Below, piece after piece: positions 33,608 through 42,359 of a stretch of DNA of 64,000 nucleotides (within the stretch, counting starts at the first letter, position 1; each line of letters starts with the position of its first letter). The translations under genes were made by a program, and so were the position numbers. The DNA is from Paenibacillus sp. FSL H7-0357 (GTDB taxonomy: Bacteria; Bacillota; Bacilli; Paenibacillales; Paenibacillaceae): assembly GCF_000758525.1 (NCBI RefSeq), contig NZ_CP009241.1, positions 434,001-498,000 of the forward strand, read 5' to 3'. A model generated the notes under the pieces. It made no database searches. It had not been told where the DNA came from and worked only from the letters and a program-made list of their open reading frames with translations.

Positions 33608-34507
33608 TCAGCTTGTGACCATGTCCCCTCCATTAACATGAATACATGTGCCTGTGACATAAGAAGAATCGGAACTGGCCAGATAGACATAGGCTCCGGC
33701 CAATTCATAAGGCTGAGCCGCACGCCGGAGCGGAGTATCCGTTCCGAAGACGCTGACCTCGGCAGCGGAGTAGCTGGAGGGAATGAGCGGTGTCCAGACC
33801 GGCCCGGGGGCGACACTGTTGACACGGATTCCGGTATCAGCGAGCGAAAGGGCAAGAGAGCGTGTAAAGGTGACGATGGCACCTTTGGTGGTTGAATAAT
33901 CGATGAGCTCTTTGTGGCCCTGGTAAGCGGTGATTGAGGCAGTGTTTATGATGGAGCTGCCTTTTTTCAAATGTGGAAGTGCGGCCTGTGTCAGGTAAAA
34001 GAACGGAATAATGTTGGTATGAAAGGTCTGGAGCAGCTGTTCTTCTGAAATATCGAGAATGCTCTTCTGCGGATACTGCACGCCATGGTTATTGACGAGG
34101 ATATCCAGCTTGCCAAAGGTCTGTACTGTCTGCTCTACGGCCTGGAAGCAGTTTTGCTTATGCCGCAAATCAGTTTCGATCCGCAGGCAACGGCGGCCCA
34201 ATTGTTCAATGCGCTGCTGTGTGACTTCGGCATCCGAGGCTTCGTACAGATAGGCAATGGCTACATCCGCCCCTTCCCTGGCAAATGCGATGGCCGCCGC
34301 CTTGCCGATGCCGCTGTCCCCTCCGGTAATCAGCGCCACCTTGCCTTCCAGCTTTCGGCTGCCGAAGCTCTCAGGATTTTCGCTGATCGGGCGGGGGTTC
34401 ATCAGACTTTCAAGGCCCGGCTGGCGGTTCTGATGCTGCGGCGGAAAGGCAATGGGCTGCTTGCAGCATACCGTCTGTTCCCCATAATAGGGGTAAGTGG
34501 GATTCAT
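33608..34507 (-). CDS. SDR-family oxidoreductase (general stress protein 39-like)
   Basis: 299 residues from the ATG at 34507 (AAGGAGG upstream); this start gives the standard N-terminus of the family, a Pro/Gln-rich leader ending in MNPRP. The Rossmann motif is TGGDSGIGKAAAIAF, the mid-strand LVNNHGVQYP, and the catalytic site YSTTKGA with Tyr and Lys (YxxxK). The group is NAD(P)-dependent with unknown substrates and, in Bacillus, stress-induced. The MPDSHCG-type upstream extension has no good ribosome site. Confidence 0.9.
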   Translation of the reverse strand: MNPTYPYYGEQTVCCKQPIAFPPQHQNRQPGLESLMNPRPISENPESFGSRKLEGKVALITGGDSGIGKAAAIAFAREGADVAIAYLYEASDAEVTQQRIEQLGRRCLRIETDLRHKQNCFQAVEQTVQTFGKLDILVNNHGVQYPQKSILDISEEQLLQTFHTNIIPFFYLTQAALPHLKKGSSIINTASITAYQGHKELIDYSTTKGAIVTFTRSLALSLADTGIRVNSVAPGPVWTPLIPSSYSAAEVSVFGTDTPLRRAAQPYELAGAYVYLASSDSSYVTGTCIHVNGGDMVTS

Positions 34508-34674
34508 ATCGCGGTTATCCTCCTTGGATGCTGTCATTCGTATATTTTTATGCATGCGCCCAGGAAAGCGTGCGCTTCCGCAGTGTGAATCCGGCATTTG
34601 AAGCGGGCAATGATCAGGGGGACAAATCTTGCATTCTATGAAAAAAATTATGATATATTACCTGGGAGGAACGT

Positions 34675-35262
34675 ATGGCGGATCGTGTGAACTGGTTCAA
34701 TATTGCCTATTTGCAGCAGGGCACGGTACTTCAACGAGAGGTATACAATCTGCTTCAGGAACTGCGGATTATGGAGCTTCTTGCGGACTATGAACCGCTG
34801 CTTGCAGGTACGATACCTCTGGGAATTCAAGTGGAAGGCAGCGATCTCGATCTGATCTGCGAGGTACATGACCCCGTGCGCTTTACCGCCAAGGTTCACG
34901 GTTATTTCGGGCAGTGGACCGGATATTCCGCCGTAACCCGGGTGGTTGGGGGAATAACACGCACCAAGATTAATTTTCATGCCGGAGGCTGGCCGATTGA
35001 ATTGTTCGGGCAAGCCAAGCCAGCGCGGCAGCAGAACGCTTGGCTGCATATGCTGGTAGAGGGGCGGATATTGGATCTGCTGGGGGAAAGTTTCCGCGAA
35101 GAAATTATTTTGCTGAAGTCAGGCGGAATGAAGACGGAACCGGCTTTTGCGAGACTGCTGAAGCTGGAAGGCGATCCTTATGAGGCGCTGCTGGACCTTG
35201 GCAGGCTTCGTCAAGAGGAGCTGGAACACATGTGCAAGAAGGCTTATCCCTACATACAATGA
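34675..35262 (+). CDS. DUF4269 nucleotidyltransferase-like protein
   Basis: 195 residues. The core GTIPLGIQVEGSDLDLICEV is a nucleotidyltransferase-like active site (GSDLD), followed by TRTKINFHAGGWPIELFGQAKP, the usual DUF4269 pattern. Biochemical function unknown. RBS GGGAGG precedes the ATG. It is adjacent to the following acetyltransferase and probably co-transcribed. Confidence 0.8.
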   Translation: MADRVNWFNIAYLQQGTVLQREVYNLLQELRIMELLADYEPLLAGTIPLGIQVEGSDLDLICEVHDPVRFTAKVHGYFGQWTGYSAVTRVVGGITRTKINFHAGGWPIELFGQAKPARQQNAWLHMLVEGRILDLLGESFREEIILLKSGGMKTEPAFARLLKLEGDPYEALLDLGRLRQEELEHMCKKAYPYIQ

Positions 35263-35285
35263 ACAATGGAAACGGGGGAGGAATA

Positions 35286-35702
35286 TTGAAGTACAGAGCA
35301 ATGGTTGCAGATGATTATGAGGAAGCGTATCTTTTATGGGGGAATACTACAGGCATGAACCTCAGCCAGGCTGACTCCCGGGAAGAAATTGTTCGTTATC
35401 TGGAGCGCAACCCCGGACTGAGTCTCGTCTACGAGAATGAAGCGGGCAAAATTGCCGGGACTGCAATGTGCGGACATGACGGGCGCAGAGGGTATATGTA
35501 TCATGTAGCTGTCAGCGGAGAATGCCGCGGAGCAGGAGTCGGCCGTGAACTGGTCTCCCGTTGTCTAGGTAGATTGCGGGAAGCCGGCATTGTGAAATGC
35601 CACTTGATGGTTATTGAGGGGAATGAGCTGGGCCGCAGCTTCTGGTCGGGCATCGGCTGGCAGGAACGCGATGGGATTGTTCTTTTCTCACAGGATACTT
35701 AA
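35286..35702 (+). CDS. GNAT-family N-acetyltransferase
   Basis: 138 residues from a TTG at 35286, chosen because GGGGGAGG lies just upstream; an in-frame ATG at 35259 overlaps the previous stop codon. The CoA loop reads SGECRGAGVGRELVSRC after the strand GYMYHVAVS, and the C-terminal NELGRSFWSGIGW is motif B. The ornithine-type layout resembles YpeA-like acetyltransferases. Acceptor unknown. The 143 nt after it contain a -10-like TATAAT before sdaAB. Confidence 0.85.
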   Translation: MKYRAMVADDYEEAYLLWGNTTGMNLSQADSREEIVRYLERNPGLSLVYENEAGKIAGTAMCGHDGRRGYMYHVAVSGECRGAGVGRELVSRCLGRLREAGIVKCHLMVIEGNELGRSFWSGIGWQERDGIVLFSQDT

Positions 35703-35845
35703 TCAGGCGGAGAGATTTCAGAGCATTGGCCCTGATAATGATCTATCGTAAGGTGACATACCAATGTAATAGTGTAGCTTCTGCATTCGTGCAGTATAAT
35801 ATATGTGAGTATATTGTCGAATTTTGATAGGTGGCGATCTGAACT

Positions 35846-36556
35846 ATGCGCTTTAAAGATGTATTCTCAATTATCGGCCCGGCGATGGTCGGGCCTTCCA
35901 GTTCGCATACTGCGGGAGCGGCCCGGATTGGCAGAGCAGCCCGTCAGGTGCTTGGTGAAGTGCCGGGCGAGGCTGAGGTCATTTTCTTCGGTTCCTTTGC
36001 CGCAACCTATCAGGGGCATGGCACAGACCGGGCAATTGCCGGTGGCCTGCTGGATTTCGCTACGGATGACCAACGTCTGCCTGATTCTATCGAGCTTGCG
36101 CAAGAGGACGGGATGGAGATTTCCTTCCGGCAGGGAACGGGGCTGTTCCCCCACCCCAATACGGTTCGCCTGCGTCTTGTCGGCCGGGAGACCGGAACAG
36201 AAATGACGCTTACGGGGATCTCGATTGGCGGCGGCAATATTGAAATTGTAGATATCGACGGCTTCGGGGTTAAGCTTACGGGAATGTATCCGACAGTGCT
36301 GATTAACCATATGGACTATTTGGGAGTACTCGCGAGTGTTACCGATGTAATGCGCAAAGGCCAGTTTAATATCGGACATATGTCCCTGGACCGCAAGAAC
36401 CGCAGCGGTGCGGCTTTGACAGTGCTGGAGCTGGATGAGCCAGCCACAGCAGAGCTGCTCAAGGATCTGGCGGGCCTGCCGGCCGTGAAGTCGGTAAAGG
36501 TTGTTGATTTAAACGAACCAACGCAAGTAAAGAAAGGGAAGGATAGCTCATCATGA
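35846..36556 (+). CDS. sdaAB: L-serine dehydratase, iron-sulfur-dependent, beta subunit
   Basis: 236 residues. The family start MRFKDVFSIIGPAMVGPSSSHTAGAARIGR is unmistakable. The C-terminal part contains an ACT-like domain (GVLASVTDVMRKGQFNIGHMSL) that may sense serine. With the alpha subunit it deaminates L-serine to pyruvate and ammonia using a 4Fe-4S cluster. The gene overlaps sdaAA by 4 nt (ATGA). RBS AGGTGG. Confidence 0.95.
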   Translation: MRFKDVFSIIGPAMVGPSSSHTAGAARIGRAARQVLGEVPGEAEVIFFGSFAATYQGHGTDRAIAGGLLDFATDDQRLPDSIELAQEDGMEISFRQGTGLFPHPNTVRLRLVGRETGTEMTLTGISIGGGNIEIVDIDGFGVKLTGMYPTVLINHMDYLGVLASVTDVMRKGQFNIGHMSLDRKNRSGAALTVLELDEPATAELLKDLAGLPAVKSVKVVDLNEPTQVKKGKDSSS

Positions 36557-37431
36557 ATTTTCAAACATTAAGCCAGTTGGCGGTACTATGCGAGGAACGG
36601 GGTTTGGGTATCGGCCAGCTTATGCTTGAGGAGCAAAGCGCAGAGTCCGGACGTTCCACAGAGCAGGAGTTCGCCACGATGAGCCAGTACTACGGAGTGA
36701 TGAAAGAGGCGGTGCACCGCGGCATGCACGAAGATACCACCTCACGCAGCGGTCTGACCGGCCTTGATGCGCAGCGGGTTGCTGCCTACAATGCGGCAGA
36801 TGAACCGTGTCTTGGCGGATCTGCCGGTACCGCGATGGCCTATGCGCTGGCTGTATCTGAAGTGAATGCGTCCATGGGCCGCATTATTGCCACGCCGACC
36901 GCAGGTTCTTGCGGTATCATTCCCGGTGTATTTCTCAGCTGCCAGGAGCGGTTTGGCTGGGACGATGATTATATGGTGTCGGGCTTGTTCGCCGCCGGTG
37001 CCATTGGTTACGTGATCGCCAATAACTCCTTTGTATCCGGTGCGGAAGGCGGCTGCCAGGCAGAGGTTGGTTCGGCGATCGGGATGGCTGCGGGAGCGCT
37101 GACCGAGCTGCGCGGCGGAACCCCGGCACAGGCAGTACATGCTGTCGGTTTGGCACTCAAAAATACACTCGGCCTAATCTGTGATCCTGTGGGTGGCCTT
37201 GTGGAAATTCCCTGCATTGTGCGCAACGGCTTTGGTGCCGTTACGGCACTCGCCGCAGCGGATATGGCGCTGGCCGGCGTGCGCAGCGTAATCCCTTCGG
37301 ACGAAGTGATCAAGGTAATGCTGGAAGTCGGTTCCGCTATGCCTGAGAAGCACCGTGAAACGGCAGGGGGCGGCTTGGCTCAGACCCCTACCGGGCGCCA
37401 GATTATGAAGGATCTGCGGAACAAGAAGTAA
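36553..37431 (+). CDS. sdaAA: L-serine dehydratase, iron-sulfur-dependent, alpha subunit
   Basis: 292 residues with the catalytic Fe-S domain: SRSGLTGLDAQRVAAYN, then TPTAGSCGIIPGVFLSC, EGGCQAEVGSAIGMAAG and GLICDPVGGLVEIPC, which supply the cluster cysteines and the SAGxCG-type active site. It is the partner of SdaAB and translationally coupled to it. No terminator is obvious behind it; the next gene converges from the minus strand after 26 nt. Confidence 0.95.
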   Translation: MNFQTLSQLAVLCEERGLGIGQLMLEEQSAESGRSTEQEFATMSQYYGVMKEAVHRGMHEDTTSRSGLTGLDAQRVAAYNAADEPCLGGSAGTAMAYALAVSEVNASMGRIIATPTAGSCGIIPGVFLSCQERFGWDDDYMVSGLFAAGAIGYVIANNSFVSGAEGGCQAEVGSAIGMAAGALTELRGGTPAQAVHAVGLALKNTLGLICDPVGGLVEIPCIVRNGFGAVTALAAADMALAGVRSVIPSDEVIKVMLEVGSAMPEKHRETAGGGLAQTPTGRQIMKDLRNKK

Positions 37432-37457
37432 TCGGGCCACGCAAATACGGTATTATT

Positions 37458-37760
37458 TCAAATCATGCGGAACCGCTCCAACTGCTCCCATAATCCCTCC
37501 TGCCGGAGTATTTCCGGCTGTTTCGGACCCATAAGATCGAAATGGGGGAAGGGTTTGCGGTTGTGGATATACTGCGGCGGAAGACCCTTCTCCTTACACC
37601 AGCGTTTTAGACGGGGCAGGTCACTGCAGCCTACTTTAGTCACTGTAGTAATTCCCGGAAAGCGCGGGTCAATCCAATAATGCGTCAGAAAAGCGATCTC
37701 TCCTGCCGAGACTGCCTGTTTCCACCGGGTTAATTCTTCTCTGTTAATTCCGAAGGCCAT
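37458..37760 (-). CDS. Conserved small protein of unknown function (YneQ-like)
   Basis: 100 residues starting MAFGINREELTRWKQAVSAGEIAFLTHYWIDPRFPG and ending in a region with FPHFDLMGPKQPEIL. From memory this resembles B. subtilis YneQ, with no known function. The start at 37760 is preceded by GAGG at six bases; a start four codons upstream is possible. It is divergent from the YwbE gene and convergent with sdaAA. Confidence 0.65.
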   Translation of the reverse strand: MAFGINREELTRWKQAVSAGEIAFLTHYWIDPRFPGITTVTKVGCSDLPRLKRWCKEKGLPPQYIHNRKPFPHFDLMGPKQPEILRQEGLWEQLERFRMI

Positions 37761-37829
37761 AGCTGTCCTCATCCCTATTCTTTTCAGTAATTGTTGACTC
37801 CATTATAACCTATGAAAGGGGAGAACATC

Positions 37830-38024
37830 ATGAGCGGGCAATCCAGAGCAGACATCCGCCCCGGACTTGAGGTGGATATTGTACTCAAGCAAGACCAGCC
37901 AACAGGCAAACTTACGCATGGCACGGTCAAAGATATTTTGACCAATTCGCCCCGCCATCCGCACGGCATCAAGGTGCGGCTGACGGACGGACAAGTCGGC
38001 CGGGTTAAGAATATTACCAGCTGA
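37830..38024 (+). CDS. YwbE-family small protein
   Basis: 64 residues from the ATG at 37830 (AAAGGGGAG six bases upstream). The core RPGLEVDIVLKQDQPTGKLTHGTVKDILTNSPRHPHGIKVRLTDGQVGRV is the whole DUF2196/YwbE domain, a small beta-barrel-like protein of unknown role. It is divergent from the YneQ-like gene and followed by a terminator. Confidence 0.9.
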   Translation: MSGQSRADIRPGLEVDIVLKQDQPTGKLTHGTVKDILTNSPRHPHGIKVRLTDGQVGRVKNITS

Positions 38025-38064
38025 ATGAACAAGTCGTTGCATCCCTATTTTTAACTTTCAATAG

Positions 38065-38130
38065 CGCTCCTCTCGCCTGGCTACTACTGCCCAACAGCAC
38101 AGCAGCCACCGGCGGAAGGAGCGTTTATTG
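38065..38130 (+). terminator. Terminator after the YwbE gene
   Basis: CGCTCCT (38065-38071) plus TCGCC pair with GGCGG and AGGAGCG (38117-38123), followed by TTTATTGTTGTTT. Confidence 0.75.
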
Positions 38131-38183
38131 TTGTTTAGGCACTTGGTGTTGATCATTGGAGAGAAGAGCAAGTTCTGCTTGAA

Positions 38184-38212
38184 TTGAACAATACAATAGA
38201 ACATGTTATAAA
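38184..38212 (+). promoter_or_regulatory. Orphan sigma-A promoter
   Basis: TTGAAC (38184-38189), exactly 17 nt, TATAAA (38207-38212). It points at the short ORF at 38241 and otherwise has no obvious gene. Confidence 0.55.
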
Positions 38213-38240
38213 CTGGTAAAAATTTAGGGGTGTGAGTGGA

Positions 38241-38474
38241 ATGGAGCCGGGTAGAGCAAGCTTGATCAGCAGGTGGATTTCTAAAGCTGCCCCGCTGCTC
38301 TTAACGGCCCATAAATTCTTCTACATATTGGTCCGCTTTTGTCTGGTTGCATTGATTGCAGGCACAGACGCAGTTGTCAGGAGTGGTGTGGCCGCCTTTG
38401 GCGCGCGGCAGCAAGTGGTCAATAGTGTCTCCGTACAAGCCGCAGAAATGACAAGTATAGTTGTCCCTGTTTAG
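38241..38474 (+). other. Short ORF behind an orphan promoter, antisense to the HNH gene end
   Basis: 77 codons from the ATG at 38241, with AGGGG at ten bases. It begins MEPGRASLISRWISKAAPLL, then runs antisense through the 3' end of the HNH gene for 174 nt. It may be the truncated start of a lost gene or a genuine small protein. The antisense part has no independent sign of coding. Confidence 0.25.
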
Positions 38475-39146
38475 AATTAACGCCCGAAAATCCTTATTGC
38501 TGTACAGGCGGCGAATCGTGCGGCGGTTCACAACTACTGCGGCATGCTCTCTGACAAGGGTCACAGCCAGCTCCAGATCGATTTCCTGGTGCCAGCGGCG
38601 GCCCTTGTCGCTATGTCCGCGCATCAGAATCATCCCCTTAAATGAAGGGATCAGGGCGGAGGCGTCCTGCGGATCGGGCTTAGGTCCGAACGGCTGCGGC
38701 GATTTCCGCCGCTGCTCGGCTCCGCGCGGACGCGTCTTTCCCTTGACTGCAGAGGTAAGGGTTGCGGCCTTACCCTCTTTGGAGCGCTCCGGCAAGGAGT
38801 GCAGATGGGTTTTGGGTACAGGCGGTTTGGAAGCTGCAGGAGCCGGGGCCGATGGGGCCGGTGACCGGCGGGACGCAGGTACAGGTCCGGGTTCGGAAGT
38901 CTGAGCTGAAACAGCGGACACAGACACAGCTCCCATTCCGCGAAGCAGTGCAGGAGCGGATCCCTCTTCGCGGGCCTTGCGGCATTCCCGGCAGGCCCCG
39001 CGGCGGGCCTGGCCCTTGGAGCGTTTTCCGGTCCGCCGGCGGAATTCGGCAAGTGGTTTTAGTTTATGGCAATAGGCGCATTGTTTGGATAAAGGCTGGT
39101 TCGTATCGGTCATAGGCATGTGTGGATGATGCTTTGCCAGCGTCAC
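38301..39146 (-). CDS. HNH endonuclease with a zinc-ribbon-like N-terminus
   Basis: 281 residues from a GTG start (AGGGGA upstream; ATGs at 39119 and 39113 are alternatives). The N-terminus has a CxxC pair (CAYCHKLKPL) and a second CxxC (CRECRKA), a metal-binding layout. A Pro/Ala/Ser-rich linker of about 70 residues follows. The C-terminal HNH domain shows NYTCHFCGLYGDTIDHLLPRAKGG and CVCACNQCNQTKAD, with the two CxxC pairs and DH catalytic histidine intact. Such lone HNH proteins are of unclear role. No methylase or phage gene is adjacent. Confidence 0.85.
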   Translation of the reverse strand: MTLAKHHPHMPMTDTNQPLSKQCAYCHKLKPLAEFRRRTGKRSKGQARRGACRECRKAREEGSAPALLRGMGAVSVSAVSAQTSEPGPVPASRRSPAPSAPAPAASKPPVPKTHLHSLPERSKEGKAATLTSAVKGKTRPRGAEQRRKSPQPFGPKPDPQDASALIPSFKGMILMRGHSDKGRRWHQEIDLELAVTLVREHAAVVVNRRTIRRLYSNKDFRALILNRDNYTCHFCGLYGDTIDHLLPRAKGGHTTPDNCVCACNQCNQTKADQYVEEFMGR

Positions 39147-39367
39147 CCGGTCCCCTCATTTTTTTATGGATTAGTAAAGCCTTCCTGTTTAACAGATAAT
39201 AACTTTAGTATAACGTAAAGTGTGTCTGTTCACACCGCAAGCATAAAAATTCGCCGATTCCCTAATTTGTGACATCTGTCTTAGCGGGGTGGAGGGAGAA
39301 CCTGTAAAATCTACTCAAAGCAAGTTGAGATCGATATTTTGGGACGATGAATGCGGGGGGATTAGCA

Positions 39368-39850
39368 ATGACACAAGCCGGGAAAAGACCGGGTGCTGTA
39401 ATTTTACTGTATATTCTTCAGGCTTTCCTGGGAGTCGGAGCGATAGGGGGAGGACTGGTGCTGCTGGCCGACCCCAGTGGTGAAATGATTGGGATGCCGT
39501 CTTCCGTGCTGGAAAGATCGCCCTTTGAGAATTTTGCAATCCCTGGCATTCTGCTGCTGGTGATCTTTGGACTTCTGCCGCTGCTGGTGCTGTATGGTCT
39601 AGTCAAGAAGCCGGATTGGAAGTGGGCGGCCCCGTTGAATCCGTTCAGGACACTGCATAGTGCGTGGGCACTTTCGCTCTATATCGGCTTCGGGCAAATT
39701 ATCTGGATTATGGTGCAGACCTACATGATGAACGCCGTATCCATTGTCCATGTGGTCTATACCAGCTTGGGCCTGCTGATTCAGGCTGTTACACTGCTGC
39801 CTGCGGTACAGGAATATTTTATGCTGGACGGACGTGCGGAAAGACGTTAG
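39368..39850 (+). CDS. Four-helix integral membrane protein of unknown function
   Basis: 160 residues from the ATG at 39368, preceded by GGGGGG (an in-frame ATG at 39347 lies before the ribosome site). Four hydrophobic segments (AVILLYILQAFLGVGAI, AIPGILLLVIFGLLPLLVLYGL, SLYIGFGQIIWIM, VYTSLGLLIQAVTLL). Not recognised. It sits 53 nt before the LacI gene and could be co-transcribed. Confidence 0.6.
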   Translation: MTQAGKRPGAVILLYILQAFLGVGAIGGGLVLLADPSGEMIGMPSSVLERSPFENFAIPGILLLVIFGLLPLLVLYGLVKKPDWKWAAPLNPFRTLHSAWALSLYIGFGQIIWIMVQTYMMNAVSIVHVVYTSLGLLIQAVTLLPAVQEYFMLDGRAERR

Positions 39851-39903
39851 AATGGCAGTGAACAAATAAAGGGCTTTCATTTGAGCCGGGGGAGTGCACC
39901 GGA

Positions 39904-40920
39904 ATGACAACTATATATGATATTGCCAAAAGAACCGGTTACTCTCCAACTACGGTATCAAAGGCATTTAATAACTACTCCGATGTGCGGGAGAAGACGC
40001 GCCAGGAGATTCTGCGGACTGCCCGTGAGATGGGCTATTTACCCAATGCACATGCGCGCACGCTGACTACGAAGAAATCATGGACCCTTGGCGTGCTGTT
40101 CGTAGAGGGCACAGGTGTCGGTATCCGTCATCCGTTTTTCGGCGCGGTGATTGAGAGCTTCAAGCAGGTTGCTGTGGCCAAAGGGTATGCCCTGATGTTT
40201 ATCTCCAAGGATGTCGGCGGCAAGCAAAGCGGGTATTTGGAAAATTGCCGGATTCATGGCGTGGACGGAGTCGTGGTGTTTCTCTCTGATTATGAAGATC
40301 CTTATTTTCAGGAGCTGCTGGAGAGCAATATTCCCACGGTTATACTGGATTATGAAACAACGCAGTCACATACGGTCTGCTCGGACAATATTGCCGGTGC
40401 GCTGCAGGCGGTGGAATACCTGACTTCTTTGGGACACCGGAGAATCGCTCATATATCCGGGGGAGAGAATACATTCCCGGGCAAACAGCGAGAGAATGGA
40501 TATAAGGCTGCAATGAAGCAGCACGGGCTTGAGGTGCAGGAGGGGTATGTTTCAGTGGGGGCTTTTTATTCCCTGGAGAGCGGCTATGCCGCGATGCAGA
40601 GTCTTCTTGAACTGCCGGAACGCCCGACAGCCGTCTTTGCTTCGGGTGACTTGCTGGCGTTAGGCGCGGTTATGGCAGCCAAAGACAAGGGGCTGGCGGT
40701 ACCGGCGGATATTTCCGTTATGGGTTACGATGATATTGAGCTTGCCCGGTATGTTACTCCAGCTCTGACGACTATTAGGCAGGATACGGCTAATCTCGGA
40801 ACCCGGGCGGCTGAGATTCTTCTGGCTTCGATCGACGGCAATCGGCAAGAAATGGAAGCGCTTGTGCTTCCCGTCGAAGTGGTCGTGCGGGATTCCTGCG
40901 CACCGCCAGGCAATGAATAA
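39904..40920 (+). CDS. LacI-family transcriptional regulator
   Basis: 338 residues. HTH and hinge MTTIYDIAKRTGYSPTTVSKAFNNYSDVREKTRQEI, with the hinge-helix LPNAHARTL. The C-terminal periplasmic-binding-like domain shows GVDGVVVFLSDYEDPYF, TSLGHRRIAHISGGENTFPGK and TAVFASGDLLALGAV, typical of sugar-responsive LacI members. It precedes the GH30 gene by 96 nt, and a perfect palindromic operator lies in that gap. The likely effector is a beta-glucan-derived sugar, by inference from the neighbours. Confidence 0.94.
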   Translation: MTTIYDIAKRTGYSPTTVSKAFNNYSDVREKTRQEILRTAREMGYLPNAHARTLTTKKSWTLGVLFVEGTGVGIRHPFFGAVIESFKQVAVAKGYALMFISKDVGGKQSGYLENCRIHGVDGVVVFLSDYEDPYFQELLESNIPTVILDYETTQSHTVCSDNIAGALQAVEYLTSLGHRRIAHISGGENTFPGKQRENGYKAAMKQHGLEVQEGYVSVGAFYSLESGYAAMQSLLELPERPTAVFASGDLLALGAVMAAKDKGLAVPADISVMGYDDIELARYVTPALTTIRQDTANLGTRAAEILLASIDGNRQEMEALVLPVEVVVRDSCAPPGNE

Positions 40921-40954
40921 AATGAAGTCCGCCTCGGTGCGCTTTTTTTTCGAA

Positions 40955-40978
40955 ATAATCGAAACCGGTTTCGATTAT
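40955..40978. promoter_or_regulatory. LacI-type operator before the GH30 gene
   Basis: A perfect 24-bp palindrome with left half ATAATCGAAACC and its complement on the right, centred on the CCGG typical of LacI operators. It sits 38 nt before the GH30 start, and its first 15 nt (AATCGAAACCGGTTT) recur at 46139-46153. Confidence 0.85.
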
Positions 40979-41016
40979 CATAGCATTCATAATTTATCCA
41001 AAAGGAGACAGACAAA

Positions 41017-42354
41017 ATGACAAAGGCAAGCACAGTAGTAACTGCCAAAGAAACAGGAGAACGTTTAAGTCCGAAGGAGGGAATCCAGTTTAAAGCCCGG
41101 ATTGCCGGACAGCAGGCCGATGTGCAGCTGCAGCCCGAGATAGAATTTCAAAAGATGATAGGTTTTGGCGGCGCTTTCACCGAAGCGGCGGCCTATACTT
41201 TATCGCGTATGAGTCCGGGCAAACGTGCAGAGGTTATACACCGCTATTTTCACCCTGTTGAGGGATTGAATTACAGTATGGGCCGCGTGCATATTCATAG
41301 CTGTGACTTCGCACTCGGCAATTACACCTATGTGCAGGACCATGATACAGAGCTGGCTACCTTTGACATCTCCCATGACCATAAGTGGGTGCTGCCGCTG
41401 ATCAAGGATGCCATGGAGGTAAAGGGCGGACCTTTCACAATGCTGGCTTCTCCCTGGAGCCCTCCGGCATGGATGAAGACGAACGGGGAGATGAATAACG
41501 GCGGTTCGCTGAAACCGGAATACGGGGATGCCTGGGCGCGTTATTATACAAAGTTCATTGAAGCCTACCGCAAAGAGGGCATTCCGGTATGGGCGGTCTC
41601 GGTTCAGAATGAGCCGGCAGCTGTTCAGACCTGGGATTCTTGTGTCTACAGCGCGGAAGAGGAACGGGATTTTGTTAAAAATCACCTCGGACCGGTCATG
41701 CACAAAGCGGGATTGGCGGATGTGAATATCGTGATTTGGGACCACAACCGCGATATTATGGTCGAACGTGTAACACCTATCTTATCCGATCCCGAAGCGG
41801 CGCAATATGTATGGGGCAGCGGTCTTCACTGGTACGGCGGTGAGGAATTCGACAAGGTGGCCAAGGTGCATGAGCTTTTCCCGGATAAGCATCTGCTGTT
41901 CACGGAAGGCTGCCAGGAGGGCGGTGTACGGCTTGGAGAGTGGTTCACAGGAGAACGCTACGGGCGGAATATGATCGGTGATCTTAACGCCTGGACCGAA
42001 GGGTATTTGGACTGGAATCTGGTGCTGGATGAGACTGGAGGACCAAACCATGTAGGCAATTTCTGCGATGCTCCGATCATTGCCGATACGACGACGGACG
42101 AGGTGCACTATAACAGCTCTTATTATTACATCGGGCATTTCAGTAAATTTATCGCTCCGGGTGCTGTGCGGATCGGGCTGGAATCCACTGCAGAAGGTGT
42201 GCTTTCCACAGCTTTCCGCAATCCGGACGGCAGCATTGCCGTGGTGCTGATGAATGAGAGCGAGGAAGAACGTTCCCTGACCCTGGGTCTGGGTGCAGAG
42301 CTGGCTGAATGCCGCCTGGCGCCGCACTCCATCGTCACGCATGTCCTCTCGTAG
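41017..42354 (+). CDS. Glycoside hydrolase family 30 (glucosylceramidase/beta-glucosidase type)
   Basis: 445 residues without a signal peptide, so cytoplasmic. The (beta/alpha)8 catalytic domain starts KMIGFGGAFTEAAAYTLS, continues with MLASPWSPPAWMKTNG, the acid/base glutamate E199 in SVQNEP, and the nucleophile E297 in FTEGCQEGG. The C-terminal beta-sandwich is AVVLMNESEEERSLTL. GH30 enzymes cleave beta-glucosides such as beta-1,6- or beta-1,3-linked oligosaccharides. Downstream of the LacI operator and followed by a repeat array and the phosphorylase gene. It probably trims imported oligosaccharides. Exact linkage is not established. Confidence 0.92.
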   Translation: MTKASTVVTAKETGERLSPKEGIQFKARIAGQQADVQLQPEIEFQKMIGFGGAFTEAAAYTLSRMSPGKRAEVIHRYFHPVEGLNYSMGRVHIHSCDFALGNYTYVQDHDTELATFDISHDHKWVLPLIKDAMEVKGGPFTMLASPWSPPAWMKTNGEMNNGGSLKPEYGDAWARYYTKFIEAYRKEGIPVWAVSVQNEPAAVQTWDSCVYSAEEERDFVKNHLGPVMHKAGLADVNIVIWDHNRDIMVERVTPILSDPEAAQYVWGSGLHWYGGEEFDKVAKVHELFPDKHLLFTEGCQEGGVRLGEWFTGERYGRNMIGDLNAWTEGYLDWNLVLDETGGPNHVGNFCDAPIIADTTTDEVHYNSSYYYIGHFSKFIAPGAVRIGLESTAEGVLSTAFRNPDGSIAVVLMNESEEERSLTLGLGAELAECRLAPHSIVTHVLS

Positions 42355-42359
42355 GTCAG

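Noticed and set aside
38301..39146. HNH gene as part of a restriction or phage module
   Set aside because: No methylase, terminase or phage gene is adjacent; the neighbours are ordinary chromosomal genes.
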